Origin: Chryseobacterium limigenitum
GTDB lineage: Bacteria; Bacteroidota; Bacteroidia; Flavobacteriales; Weeksellaceae
Length of the DNA stretch: 64,000 bases
Direction of reading: 5' to 3'
NCBI RefSeq assembly: GCF_900114875.1
Contig: NZ_FPKW01000016.1
Span: 37,571 to 101,570 of the forward strand
Shown: positions 16,964 through 25,252 of the stretch, piece by piece
Layout: each line of letters begins with the position of its first letter
Numbering within the stretch: position 1 is the stretch's first letter
Program-made: the position numbers and the translations under genes
The notes under the pieces: model-generated
What the model saw: the letters and a program-made list of their open reading frames with translations, nothing else
What the model was told of the DNA's origin: nothing
The model's database searches: none

Positions 16964-17542
16964 ATGTACAGAATAATATCCGGCCGATGGAAAGCCAAAA
17001 AAATAGCAGCTCCAAAGAATTTTGATGTAAGACCGACAACGGATTTTGCAAAGGAAGCTTTGTTCAGTATCATAGAAAATACGTATGATATGCAGTCGAT
17101 CTCTGTGCTGGATCTTTTTGCAGGAATCGGGTCTATCACGTTTGAATTTGCGTCGAGAGGCTGCAAAGACGTAACGTCTGTAGAAATGAATCCCAAACAC
17201 ACTTCTTTCCTTAATTCTACTGCCGCAGAGCTTGATATGTCTGTACAGGTGAGCGTTCAGAGAGGAGATGCTTTTGACTGGTTAAAAAAATTCAGAAATA
17301 AAAAATCTTTTGAGATCGTTTTTTCTGATGCGCCATTCGAGATGGAAGAAAAAAAATACTACGAACTGCTTTCTTTAGTTTTAAATAATAAATATCTAAA
17401 AGAAAACGGTGTTCTGATCGTTGAACATCAAAGCAGACTGAAATTTGATCATCCCAACTTTTTAGAAACCAGAAAATACGGAAACGTGAGTTTCAGTTTT
17501 TTTAAACCCAATACAGTAGAAACAGATAACCAGGAAATTTAA
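16964..17542 (+). CDS. rsmD: 16S rRNA guanine-N2 methyltransferase RsmD
   Basis: SAM-dependent methylation of G966 of 16S rRNA. Signatures: YRIISGRWKAKKIAAP at the N-terminus, RPTTDFAKEALFSII, the SAM-binding LDLFAGIGSITFEFASRG and acidic VTSVEMN. Motif IV is SDAPFE instead of the usual DPPY/F, one substitution in the catalytic loop. At 192 residues it is family length. The last four bases overlap the stop of the convergent HxlR gene. Confidence 0.93.
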   Translation: MYRIISGRWKAKKIAAPKNFDVRPTTDFAKEALFSIIENTYDMQSISVLDLFAGIGSITFEFASRGCKDVTSVEMNPKHTSFLNSTAAELDMSVQVSVQRGDAFDWLKKFRNKKSFEIVFSDAPFEMEEKKYYELLSLVLNNKYLKENGVLIVEHQSRLKFDHPNFLETRKYGNVSFSFFKPNTVETDNQEI

Positions 17543-17886
17543 TTCTTGGTTATTTTTTTTGAAATTTCTACAGCGCCTTGCCCCCATTTTGTAATTTCAG
17601 TTAAGACAGGAAGTAATGTTTTTCCAAAATCTGTTAATGAATATTCTACCATTAAAGGCGGCTTTTCTGTGAAAACTTTCCTATCAATAATATTGTCTTC
17701 TTCCAATTGTTTTAACTGAAGACTTAATGTTCTTTCCGTTATTGTGGGGATTAATTTTCTTAATTCGTTATATCTTTTTGCTCCATCAATTAAATAAAAC
17801 AAAATTACTGCTTTCCATTTTCCTCCTATAAATCTCATCGTGACGCTGGTGCAGCAAGGATATGATTTATCATCTACTTTATACAT
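17539..17886 (-). CDS. HxlR-family transcriptional regulator
   Basis: A 115-residue winged-helix regulator. Typical features are the N-terminal Cys pair (YPCCTSV, Cys11-Cys12) before MRFIGGKWKAVILFYL, the recognition region RYNELRKLIPTITERTLSLQ and the wing VEYSLTDFGKTLLPVL. HxlR proteins such as YodB and HypR sense electrophiles or oxidants through this cysteine and control neighbouring nitroreductases or quinone reductases. It is divergent from a nitroreductase gene across a region with two promoter boxes and a perfect inverted repeat, so it is the likely regulator of both. Confidence 0.92.
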   Translation of the reverse strand: MYKVDDKSYPCCTSVTMRFIGGKWKAVILFYLIDGAKRYNELRKLIPTITERTLSLQLKQLEEDNIIDRKVFTEKPPLMVEYSLTDFGKTLLPVLTEITKWGQGAVEISKKITKN

Positions 17887-17911
17887 TTTATACTATCATT
17901 TTTTACCGTTA

Positions 17912-17942
17912 TTGCAAAGTTAGTAAACTTAAATTAATTTTG
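17912..17942 (+). promoter_or_regulatory. nitroreductase promoter (TTG, 20 bp, TAATTTTG)
   Basis: TTG at 17912-17914 and TAATTTTG at 17935-17942 have the spacing of Bacteroidetes promoters and lie 26 bases above the nitroreductase ATG. Confidence 0.65.
17915..17922 (-). promoter_or_regulatory. -7 box of the HxlR gene
   Basis: TAACTTTG on the minus strand matches TAnnTTTG, 28 bases above the regulator's ATG and abutting the -33 element of the opposite promoter. Confidence 0.6.
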
Positions 17943-17968
17943 TAACTATAAAAATGATAGTATAAATT

Positions 17969-18568
17969 ATGAACTTTTTAAACAAAATGAAAACGAGGTA
18001 TACTGTAAAAAAATATAACCCTCAAGGAATCATCAGCGAAGAACAGGTAGAACAATTGAAAGAGATTTTAAATCTGAGCCCATCTTCCATCAACAGCCAG
18101 CCATGGAATTTTGTGTTTGTAAATAATCTTGAAATTAAAACTGAATTGGCAGAAGCTTCTTATTTTAACAAAGAGAAAATTTTGAATAGCAGCCAATTGA
18201 TTGTATTCCAAGTAATTAAAAACGTAAAAGATTTCGAAGAACAAATTGAGGAAAATCTTCACGAAGGTTCTATTACTTATTACAAGAACTTTGTAAAATC
18301 AAAAGGTGAGGAAGCCATAAAGTCATGGCTTGGACATCAGGTTTATCTGTCTTTGGGAGTCTTTCTTTCTGCTTGTGCGGATATGGGAATTGATTCTACC
18401 CCGATGGAAGGAATTGAGCCAGAAAAATACGATAAGATTTTAAAAAACGAGAAGTATGAAACCTTATTTGCTGTTGCAATCGGAAAAAGGTCTGAGGAAG
18501 ATAGCAATCAACCTACATTGAATCCTAAAACAAGATTAAAAGCTGAAAAAGTAATTTTAGAATTTTAA
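17969..18568 (+). CDS. nitroreductase family protein (FMN, NAD(P)H)
   Basis: A 199-residue oxygen-insensitive nitroreductase-type flavoprotein. TRYTVKKYNPQGIISEEQVE and LNLSPSSINSQPWNFVFVNN are the FMN-binding N-terminal signatures; YLSLGVFLSACADMGIDSTPMEG is the substrate-side helix and motif, and AIGKRSEED closes the domain. These enzymes reduce nitroaromatics or quinones; size and PMEG motif fit the NfsB-like group. Divergent from its likely repressor, with a strong terminator behind it. Confidence 0.9.
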   Translation: MNFLNKMKTRYTVKKYNPQGIISEEQVEQLKEILNLSPSSINSQPWNFVFVNNLEIKTELAEASYFNKEKILNSSQLIVFQVIKNVKDFEEQIEENLHEGSITYYKNFVKSKGEEAIKSWLGHQVYLSLGVFLSACADMGIDSTPMEGIEPEKYDKILKNEKYETLFAVAIGKRSEEDSNQPTLNPKTRLKAEKVILEF

Positions 18569-18575
18569 TTACAAA

Positions 18576-18609
18576 AAAAGCTGTTTCGGTGTGAAGCAGC
18601 TTTTGTTTT
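18576..18609 (+). terminator. nitroreductase terminator
   Basis: AAAAGCTGTTTC pairs with GAAGCAGCTTTT (one G-U pair) around GGTGT, followed by a T-rich tail. Confidence 0.85.
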
Positions 18610-19440
18610 TTATAATACTTTTAATTCTAAATCGATGGTTTTGCCAAAGAATTTTTTAGAGATCTTTTCAAAATTCTTGGTGATATCTGAGAGATAAAAA
18701 TAATAATTGGGCTTAGAATTGCCTTCATTCAGAAGGTTATATTTGTCTAAAATGATCTTTAAATGATTGGCGACAATATTCGGAGAATCAATTACACGAA
18801 CGCGGTTTCCGTAATATTGTTTGATTTCATCAATCAACAAGGGATAATGTGTACATCCCAAGATTAATGTTTCAATATTTTTTAATTTACTGTTGCTTAA
18901 ATAATTATAAATAATTGCATGGGTAATCGGATGATTTTTAAAACCTTCTTCAATAGCCGGAACCAATAAAGGCGTTGCTAATTCATCAACTTTGATCCAC
19001 TTATTATGCTTTCTGATGCTTTTCTTATACAGACCTGAATTCACAGTTGCTTTTGTAGCAATAACTCCAACGTTATTGTGAATTTCGTACGAAACTTTTT
19101 CTGCAACAGGATTTATTACATCAATTACGGGAACTTTTCCGGCAACAGATTGCATCACTTCATTCAAAGCATTCGCCGTCGCCGTGTTGCAGGCAATTAC
19201 AATCGCTTTACAGTTTTGAGCCAACAAAAAGTTGGTGATCTTTGTAGAATATTCGATGATCGCTTCCTTTGATTTTTCACCGTACGGAAGGTGTTTTGTA
19301 TCTCCGAAATAGATCAGATCTTCATTCGGAAGAAGCCTTTTTATTTCTTTAGCAACCGTTAACCCCCCAACCCCACTATCAAAAATTCCGATAGGCTGTT
19401 TTGCTGAAAGATGCGAGTAATTTACTTTTTTAGTTTTCAA
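18610..19440 (-). CDS. murI: glutamate racemase
   Basis: Makes D-glutamate for peptidoglycan. The two catalytic cysteines are visible in VIACNTATANA and LILGCTHYPLL; PIGIFDSGVGGLTVAKEI is the first family signature and YFGDTKHLPYGEKS the second. The open frame begins at a TTG at 19461, but that codon falls inside a TATTTTTG promoter box, so it would not be transcribed. The TTG at 19440 (protein MKTKKVNYSHLSAKQPIG, 276 residues) is preferred and leaves a leader of about a dozen bases. Confidence 0.94.
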   Translation of the reverse strand: MKTKKVNYSHLSAKQPIGIFDSGVGGLTVAKEIKRLLPNEDLIYFGDTKHLPYGEKSKEAIIEYSTKITNFLLAQNCKAIVIACNTATANALNEVMQSVAGKVPVIDVINPVAEKVSYEIHNNVGVIATKATVNSGLYKKSIRKHNKWIKVDELATPLLVPAIEEGFKNHPITHAIIYNYLSNSKLKNIETLILGCTHYPLLIDEIKQYYGNRVRVIDSPNIVANHLKIILDKYNLLNEGNSKPNYYFYLSDITKNFEKISKKFFGKTIDLELKVL

Positions 19441-19458
19441 GTGAGCTGAAATTTTATA

Positions 19459-19466
19459 CAAAAATA
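19459..19466 (-). promoter_or_regulatory. -7 box of murI
   Basis: TATTTTTG on the minus strand fits TAnnTTTG, 18 bases above the preferred TTG start. Confidence 0.5.
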
Positions 19467-19501
19467 AGAAATTTTGTGCGACAATATATCATCTTTGAAA
19501 G

Positions 19502-19599
19502 AGATGCTTCGACTACGCTCAGCATGACATCGCTACAAATTAACGGCTAAAAAAACAGTTAGTATTACAAGTGTCATGCTGAGCGGAGTCGAAGCATCT
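19502..19599. repeat. 28-bp inverted repeat, 42-bp spacer
   Basis: Arms at 19502-19529 and 19572-19599 match at 27 of 28 positions; core words are GATGCTTCGACT and CTCAGCATGACA. It lies between the hemW stop and murI. Each arm is a member of the GTCAT...ATCT repeat family seen elsewhere in the window. Confidence 0.85.
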
Positions 19600-19626
19600 T
19601 AACTTTTATTCTTATTAACTAAAATT

Positions 19627-20751
19627 TTAAACTATAAACAAATCCGAAGCAATCCCATCCGCCATAAACCAATGTTTTTCAGGAATTTTAAGATGATTAT
19701 TTTCAATAACTAAAATACCTTCAGAAACTTTAGATTTAATATCATTTTGAAACGTATCTAAAATCTTATTTGAGAACTTATTATTCAAACTTTCAAGATC
19801 TACACCCCAAATTGTTCTTAAACCAATCATGATCATTTCATTAAACTGATCTTTCTGAGACAGAATTTCTGTTTCTTTAGCTAAAATATTGGAGTTTAAT
19901 TTCTTAATATACTGCTGATTATTGGCAACGTTCCAACTTCTGACATCATGACCGTTGTAAGAATGTGCAGACGGCCCGATTCCCAAGTACTCCTTATACT
20001 TCCAATATGCAGAATTATGTCTTGAATAAAAACCAGGTTTTGCAAAGTTCGACACCTCATAATGATCAAAACCGTTGTCTTTTAGGAAGTCTGAGAGATA
20101 ATAAAACTCTTCATTCTGCTCTTCTTCCTTCGGATTAGCAACTTTTCCTTTCGAGATCCAGTTTTCCAAAGCAGTTTTTGGCTCAACTGTTAGTGCATAA
20201 GAAGAAATATGGGGAACTTCTAAGGCGATTGTTTTGTTTAAATTTTCTTTCCAGATGGCAAGATTGGAGGTCGGTGAACCGTAAATAAGATCAATACTTA
20301 AATTTTCAAAGCCAAAATCCTGCGCTCTTTTGATAGAACTTTCTGCTTCGGAAGCATTATGTGCGCGATTCATCAGTTTTAAATCTTCCTCAAAAAAGCT
20401 TTGAGTTCCGATCGACAATCTATTAATATGTGATTTTGAAAGTTCTCTTACAAAGCTTTTATCTAAATCGTCGGGGTTGGCTTCCAAGGTGATTTCAATA
20501 TCTTTTTCAAAGCTGAAATGCTTTAAAACCTCATCAATAATAGAATTGATCTCATCAACAGAGAGAATAGAAGGCGTCCCACCACCAAAATAAAGGGAGT
20601 GCAGATTTTTATTCTGAAGTTCATCTTTTCGTAAAAAGATCTCTTTCTTCATCGCAGCAATCATTTCATCCTTAAAATTTAAAGATGTTGAAAAATGAAA
20701 GTTGCAATAGCTGCATTTTTGCTTACAGAACGGAATGTGAATATAAATCAT
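19627..20751 (-). CDS. hemW: radical SAM protein HemW (coproporphyrinogen III oxidase-like, heme chaperone)
   Basis: The 4Fe-4S site reads CKQKCSYCNF (CxxxCxxC), with Phe where true HemN has a fourth Cys, which points to the heme-chaperone group HemW and away from the oxidase. Other markers are YFGGGTPSIL (SAM-binding GGTP), EANPDDL, RLSIGTQSF and YEVSNFAKPG. The open frame continues ten codons upstream, but MIYIHIPFCKQKCSYC is the family start, placing the ATG at 20751 right after a terminator's tail. Length 374 residues is normal. Confidence 0.92.
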   Translation of the reverse strand: MIYIHIPFCKQKCSYCNFHFSTSLNFKDEMIAAMKKEIFLRKDELQNKNLHSLYFGGGTPSILSVDEINSIIDEVLKHFSFEKDIEITLEANPDDLDKSFVRELSKSHINRLSIGTQSFFEEDLKLMNRAHNASEAESSIKRAQDFGFENLSIDLIYGSPTSNLAIWKENLNKTIALEVPHISSYALTVEPKTALENWISKGKVANPKEEEQNEEFYYLSDFLKDNGFDHYEVSNFAKPGFYSRHNSAYWKYKEYLGIGPSAHSYNGHDVRSWNVANNQQYIKKLNSNILAKETEILSQKDQFNEMIMIGLRTIWGVDLESLNNKFSNKILDTFQNDIKSKVSEGILVIENNHLKIPEKHWFMADGIASDLFIV

Positions 20752-20779
20752 AAAAAAAGCTCTGAAAAAATCAGAGCTC
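20752..20779 (-). terminator. terminator between the PorP-like gene and hemW
   Basis: On the minus strand AGCTCTGA and TCAGAGCT (8-bp perfect) flank a T-rich loop and run into TTTTTTT, which directly abuts the hemW ATG. Confidence 0.85.
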
Positions 20780-20801
20780 AAATTTATTTAAATTAAATTG
20801 A

Positions 20802-21752
20802 TTAATATCTATAACCTCTATGATTAATGAAGTTATCAAAGTTATAACCCAGACCAATCATGAAGCTATTCCCTCCATATTGCTGAATATCAGATAATCC
20901 AAGATTGTAACTTGCTCCGATCATAAATTTGTTAAATCTTACTTTAACGATTGGAGAAATACTTAATTGTTGGCTATCGAATCTATTCTGAACAGATCTA
21001 TAGTTAACTCCAAAAGAGAATGCATTGATATCGTTGAAGAACGTTGCCATCAAGTTATAATCAATTGTTCTTGTAGAGTTTGTATTAAGGTTGATTAATG
21101 CAGATGGTGTTACATACATGTTATCTGCAAAATGCCAGTCATATCCTAAGTTTAAGAAGAATTTGATAGGAGAAGGCTCACGACCGTTAATGATAGACTC
21201 GTCATTTGTTAACGCGATATCATTCACAGAAACACCTGCAAAGATATTGTGATACGTAGCCGCTACCCCAAAGTTGGCATAAGCCATAAAGATATTACTC
21301 TCACTACCCTGTAATAAAGGATCAGACGCATCTTCAGTATTAATCTTTGAGTAATCAAAATTCATATTATAAAAGCTTACGCTTGTACCGAAAGAGAATT
21401 GATCTTTTCTGTCTCCTTCACTGCTAAGAGGAATGAAATATGAAGCACCAGCTGTAATACCCCCAGCCGAGATAGGTCCATTACTATCTCTAAAAACAGA
21501 AATACCAGCACCTACTCTATCAAAGACGTTAGCGTTGATCCCCACAGACTGTACGTTTGGAGACTCGCTAAACTTTGAAAATTGTTGTTGGTAGTTAAGA
21601 TTAAGCTGAACATAGTCCGTTTTACCGTATTGTGCAGGGTTGAACAGGAACTCACCATCCAAAAGATATTGTTGATAGTATGGTAATGTTTCTTGTGCTT
21701 TATATGCATTTGACAAAAGAGCCAAACACACCATAGCATATAGTTTTCTCAT
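20802..21752 (-). CDS. PorP/SprF-family type IX secretion outer-membrane protein
   Basis: A 316-residue beta-barrel-like protein with signal peptide (LYAMVCLALLSNAYKAQ). The family opening is YYQQYLLDGEFLFNPAQYG, followed by LNLNYQQQF and amphipathic strands to the C-terminus (NSFMIGLGYNFDNF). PorP/SprF proteins attach gliding adhesins or other type IX cargo to the surface; paralogues sit next to their own cargo. No large cargo gene is adjacent here, so the partner is unknown. The ATG at 21752 is preferred over an upstream TTG. Confidence 0.88.
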   Translation of the reverse strand: MRKLYAMVCLALLSNAYKAQETLPYYQQYLLDGEFLFNPAQYGKTDYVQLNLNYQQQFSKFSESPNVQSVGINANVFDRVGAGISVFRDSNGPISAGGITAGASYFIPLSSEGDRKDQFSFGTSVSFYNMNFDYSKINTEDASDPLLQGSESNIFMAYANFGVAATYHNIFAGVSVNDIALTNDESIINGREPSPIKFFLNLGYDWHFADNMYVTPSALINLNTNSTRTIDYNLMATFFNDINAFSFGVNYRSVQNRFDSQQLSISPIVKVRFNKFMIGASYNLGLSDIQQYGGNSFMIGLGYNFDNFINHRGYRY

Positions 21753-21803
21753 AACAAATCTTGATTTCAATTCAACAAATATAAAAAAATTCTCAATATA
21801 TTT

Positions 21804-22877
21804 TTAGTTTTCTAAATAATTTCTCCATTTTTTTACAGCATCCGTCATATCTTGGGGCATTGGGCTCTCAAAATACAATTCCTTTTTGGTAGTTGGATGT
21901 ATAAATCCTAAAGTGTGGGCATGAAGCGCATGTCTGGGCAAAACCTCGAATACGTTTTTTATAAAATGCTTATACTTAGGCAGGTTAACTCCTCTCAGAG
22001 GCGTATGACCTTCATATCTTTCGTCATTAAAGAGTGTATGACCAATATGTTTGAAGTGCGCTCTTATCTGATGGGTTCTTCCCGTCTCTAATTTACATTC
22101 CACCCAAGTCATATACTTAAATCTTTCAAGGACTTTATAATGGGTTACAGCGTGTTTTCCGTGGCTTCCGTCTACATAGGTGTGCATTTGCATTCTATTT
22201 TTAGGATGTCTTCCAATATGTCCGGTTATTGTTCCTTCGTCATCTTTCACATTTCCCCACACAAAAGCCCAGTATAATCTTTTGGTTTTTCTTTCAAAAA
22301 ATTGTTTGGCAAGGAAACTTAAAGCATATTCATTTTTAGCAATAACCAATAATCCTGAAGTATCTTTATCAATTCTATGAACCAGCCCGACTCTGTCGAG
22401 ATCAGATTTTTCATTATTCTGTTCAAAATGGTAGGCAAGAGCGTTTACTAATGTTCCGTCCCAGTTTCCGAATCCGGGGTGAACAACCATTCCGGGGTTT
22501 TTATCTACAACCACAAGATCGTCATCCTCATAAACAATATTAATAGGAATATTTTGCGGAACAATAACATTTAATCTTGGAGGATGTGCCAGCAATACTG
22601 AAACCTGATCTCCGGGTTTTACACGATAGTTTTGTTTTACGGGTAATCCGTTTACCACAACATTTCCGGCTCTGCAGGTTTGTGATATTTTATTTCGTGA
22701 AGAATTCTGACGATAAATTAATAAAAACTTATCTATTCTTAATGGTTCTTGCTTTTTATCAACAGTGATATTAAGATGTTCATATAGCCCGCTATTTTCC
22801 TCATCAATATCAATAGAATCGATACTGTTGGAATCTAATAATTCTTCATCTAAAAAATCTTCGTTATCTTCTGTCAT
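21804..22877 (-). CDS. rluD: RluD-type pseudouridine synthase (S4 domain)
   Basis: RNA uridine isomerase of the RluA family. An S4 RNA-binding domain near residues 45-110 (RIDKFLLIYRQNSSRNKI, then GNVVVNGLPVKQNYRV) precedes the catalytic domain with GLVHRIDKDTSGLLVIAK, whose Asp is the nucleophile, and LETGRTHQIRAHF. The acidic N-terminal extension (about 40 residues) is typical of Flavobacteriia. The 23S helix-69 target is inferred from similarity to RluD. The start MTEDNEDF at 22877 is preferred over one seven codons upstream. Confidence 0.92.
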   Translation of the reverse strand: MTEDNEDFLDEELLDSNSIDSIDIDEENSGLYEHLNITVDKKQEPLRIDKFLLIYRQNSSRNKISQTCRAGNVVVNGLPVKQNYRVKPGDQVSVLLAHPPRLNVIVPQNIPINIVYEDDDLVVVDKNPGMVVHPGFGNWDGTLVNALAYHFEQNNEKSDLDRVGLVHRIDKDTSGLLVIAKNEYALSFLAKQFFERKTKRLYWAFVWGNVKDDEGTITGHIGRHPKNRMQMHTYVDGSHGKHAVTHYKVLERFKYMTWVECKLETGRTHQIRAHFKHIGHTLFNDERYEGHTPLRGVNLPKYKHFIKNVFEVLPRHALHAHTLGFIHPTTKKELYFESPMPQDMTDAVKKWRNYLEN

Positions 22878-22896
22878 TATTTTTATTTTTTTACAC

Positions 22897-22931
22897 AAAA
22901 GGCCTCAACATTATGAAAGTTGAAGCCTTAA
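22897..22931 (-). terminator. terminator of the PASTA gene
   Basis: AAGGCTTCAAC and GTTGAGGCCTT (minus strand, one G-U pair) enclose nine bases and end in TTTT. Confidence 0.8.
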
Positions 22932-22950
22932 TTTTTATAATAAGTAGGTA

Positions 22951-24030
22951 TTATTCTACGACTACCTTTTTAGCTTTCGGCTTTTGAGCAGGTTGCTGCG
23001 CTGTGCCTGTAGCCTGTGTTTTATTATTACTTCCTGTATTCGCACTAGAACCTGCGGAAGCTTTTGCCCTATTTTCAGTTGCAGAAACGGCAGGTTTTGT
23101 AGTTGCCGGCTTAGGTTCTGCCTTCGCAGGTTCCGTTCTTTGTACTGGTGCCGGAGCAACAGGTACAGGTTCCGGAGCTGACTGATAATTTGGAACTTCT
23201 TCGTAACGTACAGGAGGTAATGATGTATCAACCTTCATACGGTATATCGAATTTAACTGTTCTATTTTAGCACTTAATTCAGCCGGAGTTTTCTTACTCG
23301 CCCAGAGATCCATCTGCATACCCTGATCCCTGACATCTCCCGAAGCAGGATCCTGATAATAAATAATATCAGATTCGTCTTTACTTCCGTCTTCATGCTC
23401 TACAAGACCAACTTCAAACATACTTCTCGCAATAACTCCTCTTGCCTCTTTCACAGTTAATCCTACAACATTTGGTATTGAGATATTTCTCATAGGTCCT
23501 GAACCTACGACAACATCAATCGTTGAGAATCTAGGAATCAATGTTCCGGGTTTTACTGCATTTCCTTTGAATAGCACTCGAAGAATAGCATCTTTTTGAA
23601 TACTTGGTTCAAAAATAGTATCTCCAACCTTTAACCCAACCTGAGTTATTCTCTGGAAGGCTAGTCCGGAATATTTATTAATAACATCCGGAATCGCAAC
23701 AGGTGCCCAAGTTCTAGGATTTACTCTCAATTCAATTGCTCTGCCGTCTTTTACATGAGAGCCTGCAAACGGAGACATTTTAAGAACCTGAAAAGCTCTA
23801 TATTTAGGATCATACGTAGCACTGTCTACAGAATATTCTAAACCTGCATCCTCTAATATCTTAACAGCATCGTATACAGATTTATTAACTACATTCGGAA
23901 CCGGCGTTTCCTGACCGTGTTTCGTATGGTACTCTAACCAACGAAACGTAAGCCACACCAACCCAACAAAAACTGCGATGGCTACTAATAAGTTCAGTAA
24001 AACTTTCCAATTGAAAAGTGATTTAAGCAT
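22951..24030 (-). CDS. membrane-anchored PASTA-domain protein
   Basis: One N-terminal membrane helix (LLNLLVAIAVFVGLVWLTF) is followed by three PASTA repeats: TPVPNVVNKSVYDAVKILED, AIPDVINKYSGLAFQRITQ and SIPNVVGLTVKEARGVIA, then a Pro/Ala/Lys-rich tail from about residue 270. PASTA modules bind muropeptides or beta-lactam-like ligands in kinases and PBPs; here there is no kinase or transpeptidase part. The gene is divergent from ddl, which makes a cell-wall role plausible. Start at 24030 chosen because earlier codons lie in the shared promoter region. Confidence 0.9.
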   Translation of the reverse strand: MLKSLFNWKVLLNLLVAIAVFVGLVWLTFRWLEYHTKHGQETPVPNVVNKSVYDAVKILEDAGLEYSVDSATYDPKYRAFQVLKMSPFAGSHVKDGRAIELRVNPRTWAPVAIPDVINKYSGLAFQRITQVGLKVGDTIFEPSIQKDAILRVLFKGNAVKPGTLIPRFSTIDVVVGSGPMRNISIPNVVGLTVKEARGVIARSMFEVGLVEHEDGSKDESDIIYYQDPASGDVRDQGMQMDLWASKKTPAELSAKIEQLNSIYRMKVDTSLPPVRYEEVPNYQSAPEPVPVAPAPVQRTEPAKAEPKPATTKPAVSATENRAKASAGSSANTGSNNKTQATGTAQQPAQKPKAKKVVVE

Positions 24031-24156
24031 ACTTAAAAAGACTTTAATTATAACGGCAAATATAATTAATAATTTTAGAAAGTCCTTTTTATTTAACACA
24101 ATTCATTTTTGGTTTCAAATTTTCCGAATTTCCCTTATTGCATTGTATAAAATCAT

Positions 24157-24164
24157 TAAATTTG
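24157..24164 (+). promoter_or_regulatory. -7 box of ddl
   Basis: TAAATTTG, with a TTG 16 bases upstream (24138), lies just above the ddl start. Confidence 0.55.
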
Positions 24165-24186
24165 CCCTAATTGATACTATATGGTT

Positions 24187-25179
24187 ATGAGCAAAAAAAC
24201 TGTTGCCGTAGTTATGGGAGGCTATTCCGACGAATATGTTGTTTCCCTGAAAAGCGGTCAATTAATTTATGATTCTTTAGACAGAGACCTCTATGATGTA
24301 CATAAAGTGGTCATTCTTAGAGATGAGTGGTATTTTTTAGGTGAAAATGATAAAAAATATGCCATCAACAAAGGTGACTTCTCCGTGACATTAGATAATA
24401 ATGAGCAGCTAAAATTTGATGTTTGCTTTAATATTATCCACGGAACTCCGGGCGAAAATGGAATTTTACAAGCGTATTGGGATGCCATCGGGCAAACCTA
24501 CACGGGTTGTGATTTTTACCAGAGTGCTTTAACATTTAATAAAAAAGATACTTTGGCGGTATTGTCTAAATATGGGATTCCTTCTGCGAAGAGTGTTTAT
24601 TTAAGAAAAGGTGAAGATATTAATGTAGATAAAATCATTGATGAATTGGGACTTCCTGTTTTTGTTAAGCCTAATCAATCAGGTTCTTCTTTAGGAATTT
24701 CTAAAGTGAAAGAAAAGTCTGAATTAATTGCAGCGACAGAAATTGCCTTTAAAGAAGATGATGAAATTTTAATTGAAAGTTTCCTAGACGGAATGGAAGT
24801 TTCGGTAGGCGTTATTGATTTTAAAGGTGAAACCATCGTTCTGGGAATTACAGAAATTGTTCCTCAAAATGAATTCTTCGATTATGAAGCAAAATATGAA
24901 GGTGCTTCCGAAGAAATTACCCCTGCAAGAATTGATGCCGAAACAACAAAAAGAGTCGAAGAAATTTCAAAAAGAGCTTACGATTCTCTAGGAATGAGCG
25001 GTTTTTCGCGCAGTGAGTTTATTTTGATGGACGGTATTCCCTATATGTTGGAAATGAATACAAACCCAGGATTTTCTCCGGCAAGTATTCTTCCTCAACA
25101 GGCAAAAATCTACGGAATTTCTATCAAAGATCTTTGCGGAAATGAAGTTGAAAAGGCTTTAAATAAATTTAGAAATTAG
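24187..25179 (+). CDS. ddl: D-alanine--D-alanine ligase
   Basis: ATP-grasp ligase making the D-Ala-D-Ala of the peptidoglycan stem. Family signatures are VAVVMGGYSDEYVVSLKSG at the N-terminus, FNIIHGTPGENGILQAYWD, FVKPNQSGSSLGISKV (ATP grasp) and EMNTNPGFSPASILPQQA (metal-binding Glu/Asn). Length about 330 residues is normal. Two ATGs two codons apart are available (24181 and 24187); the second gives the usual MSKK start. Divergent from the PASTA gene and followed by coaD. Confidence 0.96.
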   Translation: MSKKTVAVVMGGYSDEYVVSLKSGQLIYDSLDRDLYDVHKVVILRDEWYFLGENDKKYAINKGDFSVTLDNNEQLKFDVCFNIIHGTPGENGILQAYWDAIGQTYTGCDFYQSALTFNKKDTLAVLSKYGIPSAKSVYLRKGEDINVDKIIDELGLPVFVKPNQSGSSLGISKVKEKSELIAATEIAFKEDDEILIESFLDGMEVSVGVIDFKGETIVLGITEIVPQNEFFDYEAKYEGASEEITPARIDAETTKRVEEISKRAYDSLGMSGFSRSEFILMDGIPYMLEMNTNPGFSPASILPQQAKIYGISIKDLCGNEVEKALNKFRN

Positions 25180-25185
25180 TGTTGC

Positions 25186-25228
25186 GTATTTGGCTTTTAG
25201 TGTTTGGAAACTACTAAAAACCAAATAC
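25186..25228. repeat. palindrome between ddl and coaD
   Basis: GTATTTGGCTTTTAGT (25186-25201) and ACTAAAAACCAAATAC (25213-25228) pair over 16 bases with one G-U type mismatch and an 11-base loop. No T run follows. Confidence 0.75.
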
Positions 25229-25252
25229 CAATTATTCAAAACTCTTTAAGAC

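Larger units (their letters stand above)
17887..17966. promoter_or_regulatory. operator: perfect 17-bp inverted repeat in the HxlR/nitroreductase divergent promoter
   Basis: TTTATACTATCATTTTT (17887-17903) is exactly repeated in reverse complement at 17950-17966. Each arm sits between a predicted start site and the start codon of one of the two divergent genes, the expected place for repression of both. Confidence 0.75.

Noticed and set aside
22984..23181. Plus-strand Cys/Arg/Ser-rich frames within the PASTA gene
   Set aside because: They mirror the Pro/Ala/Lys-rich tail of the PASTA protein on the other strand.
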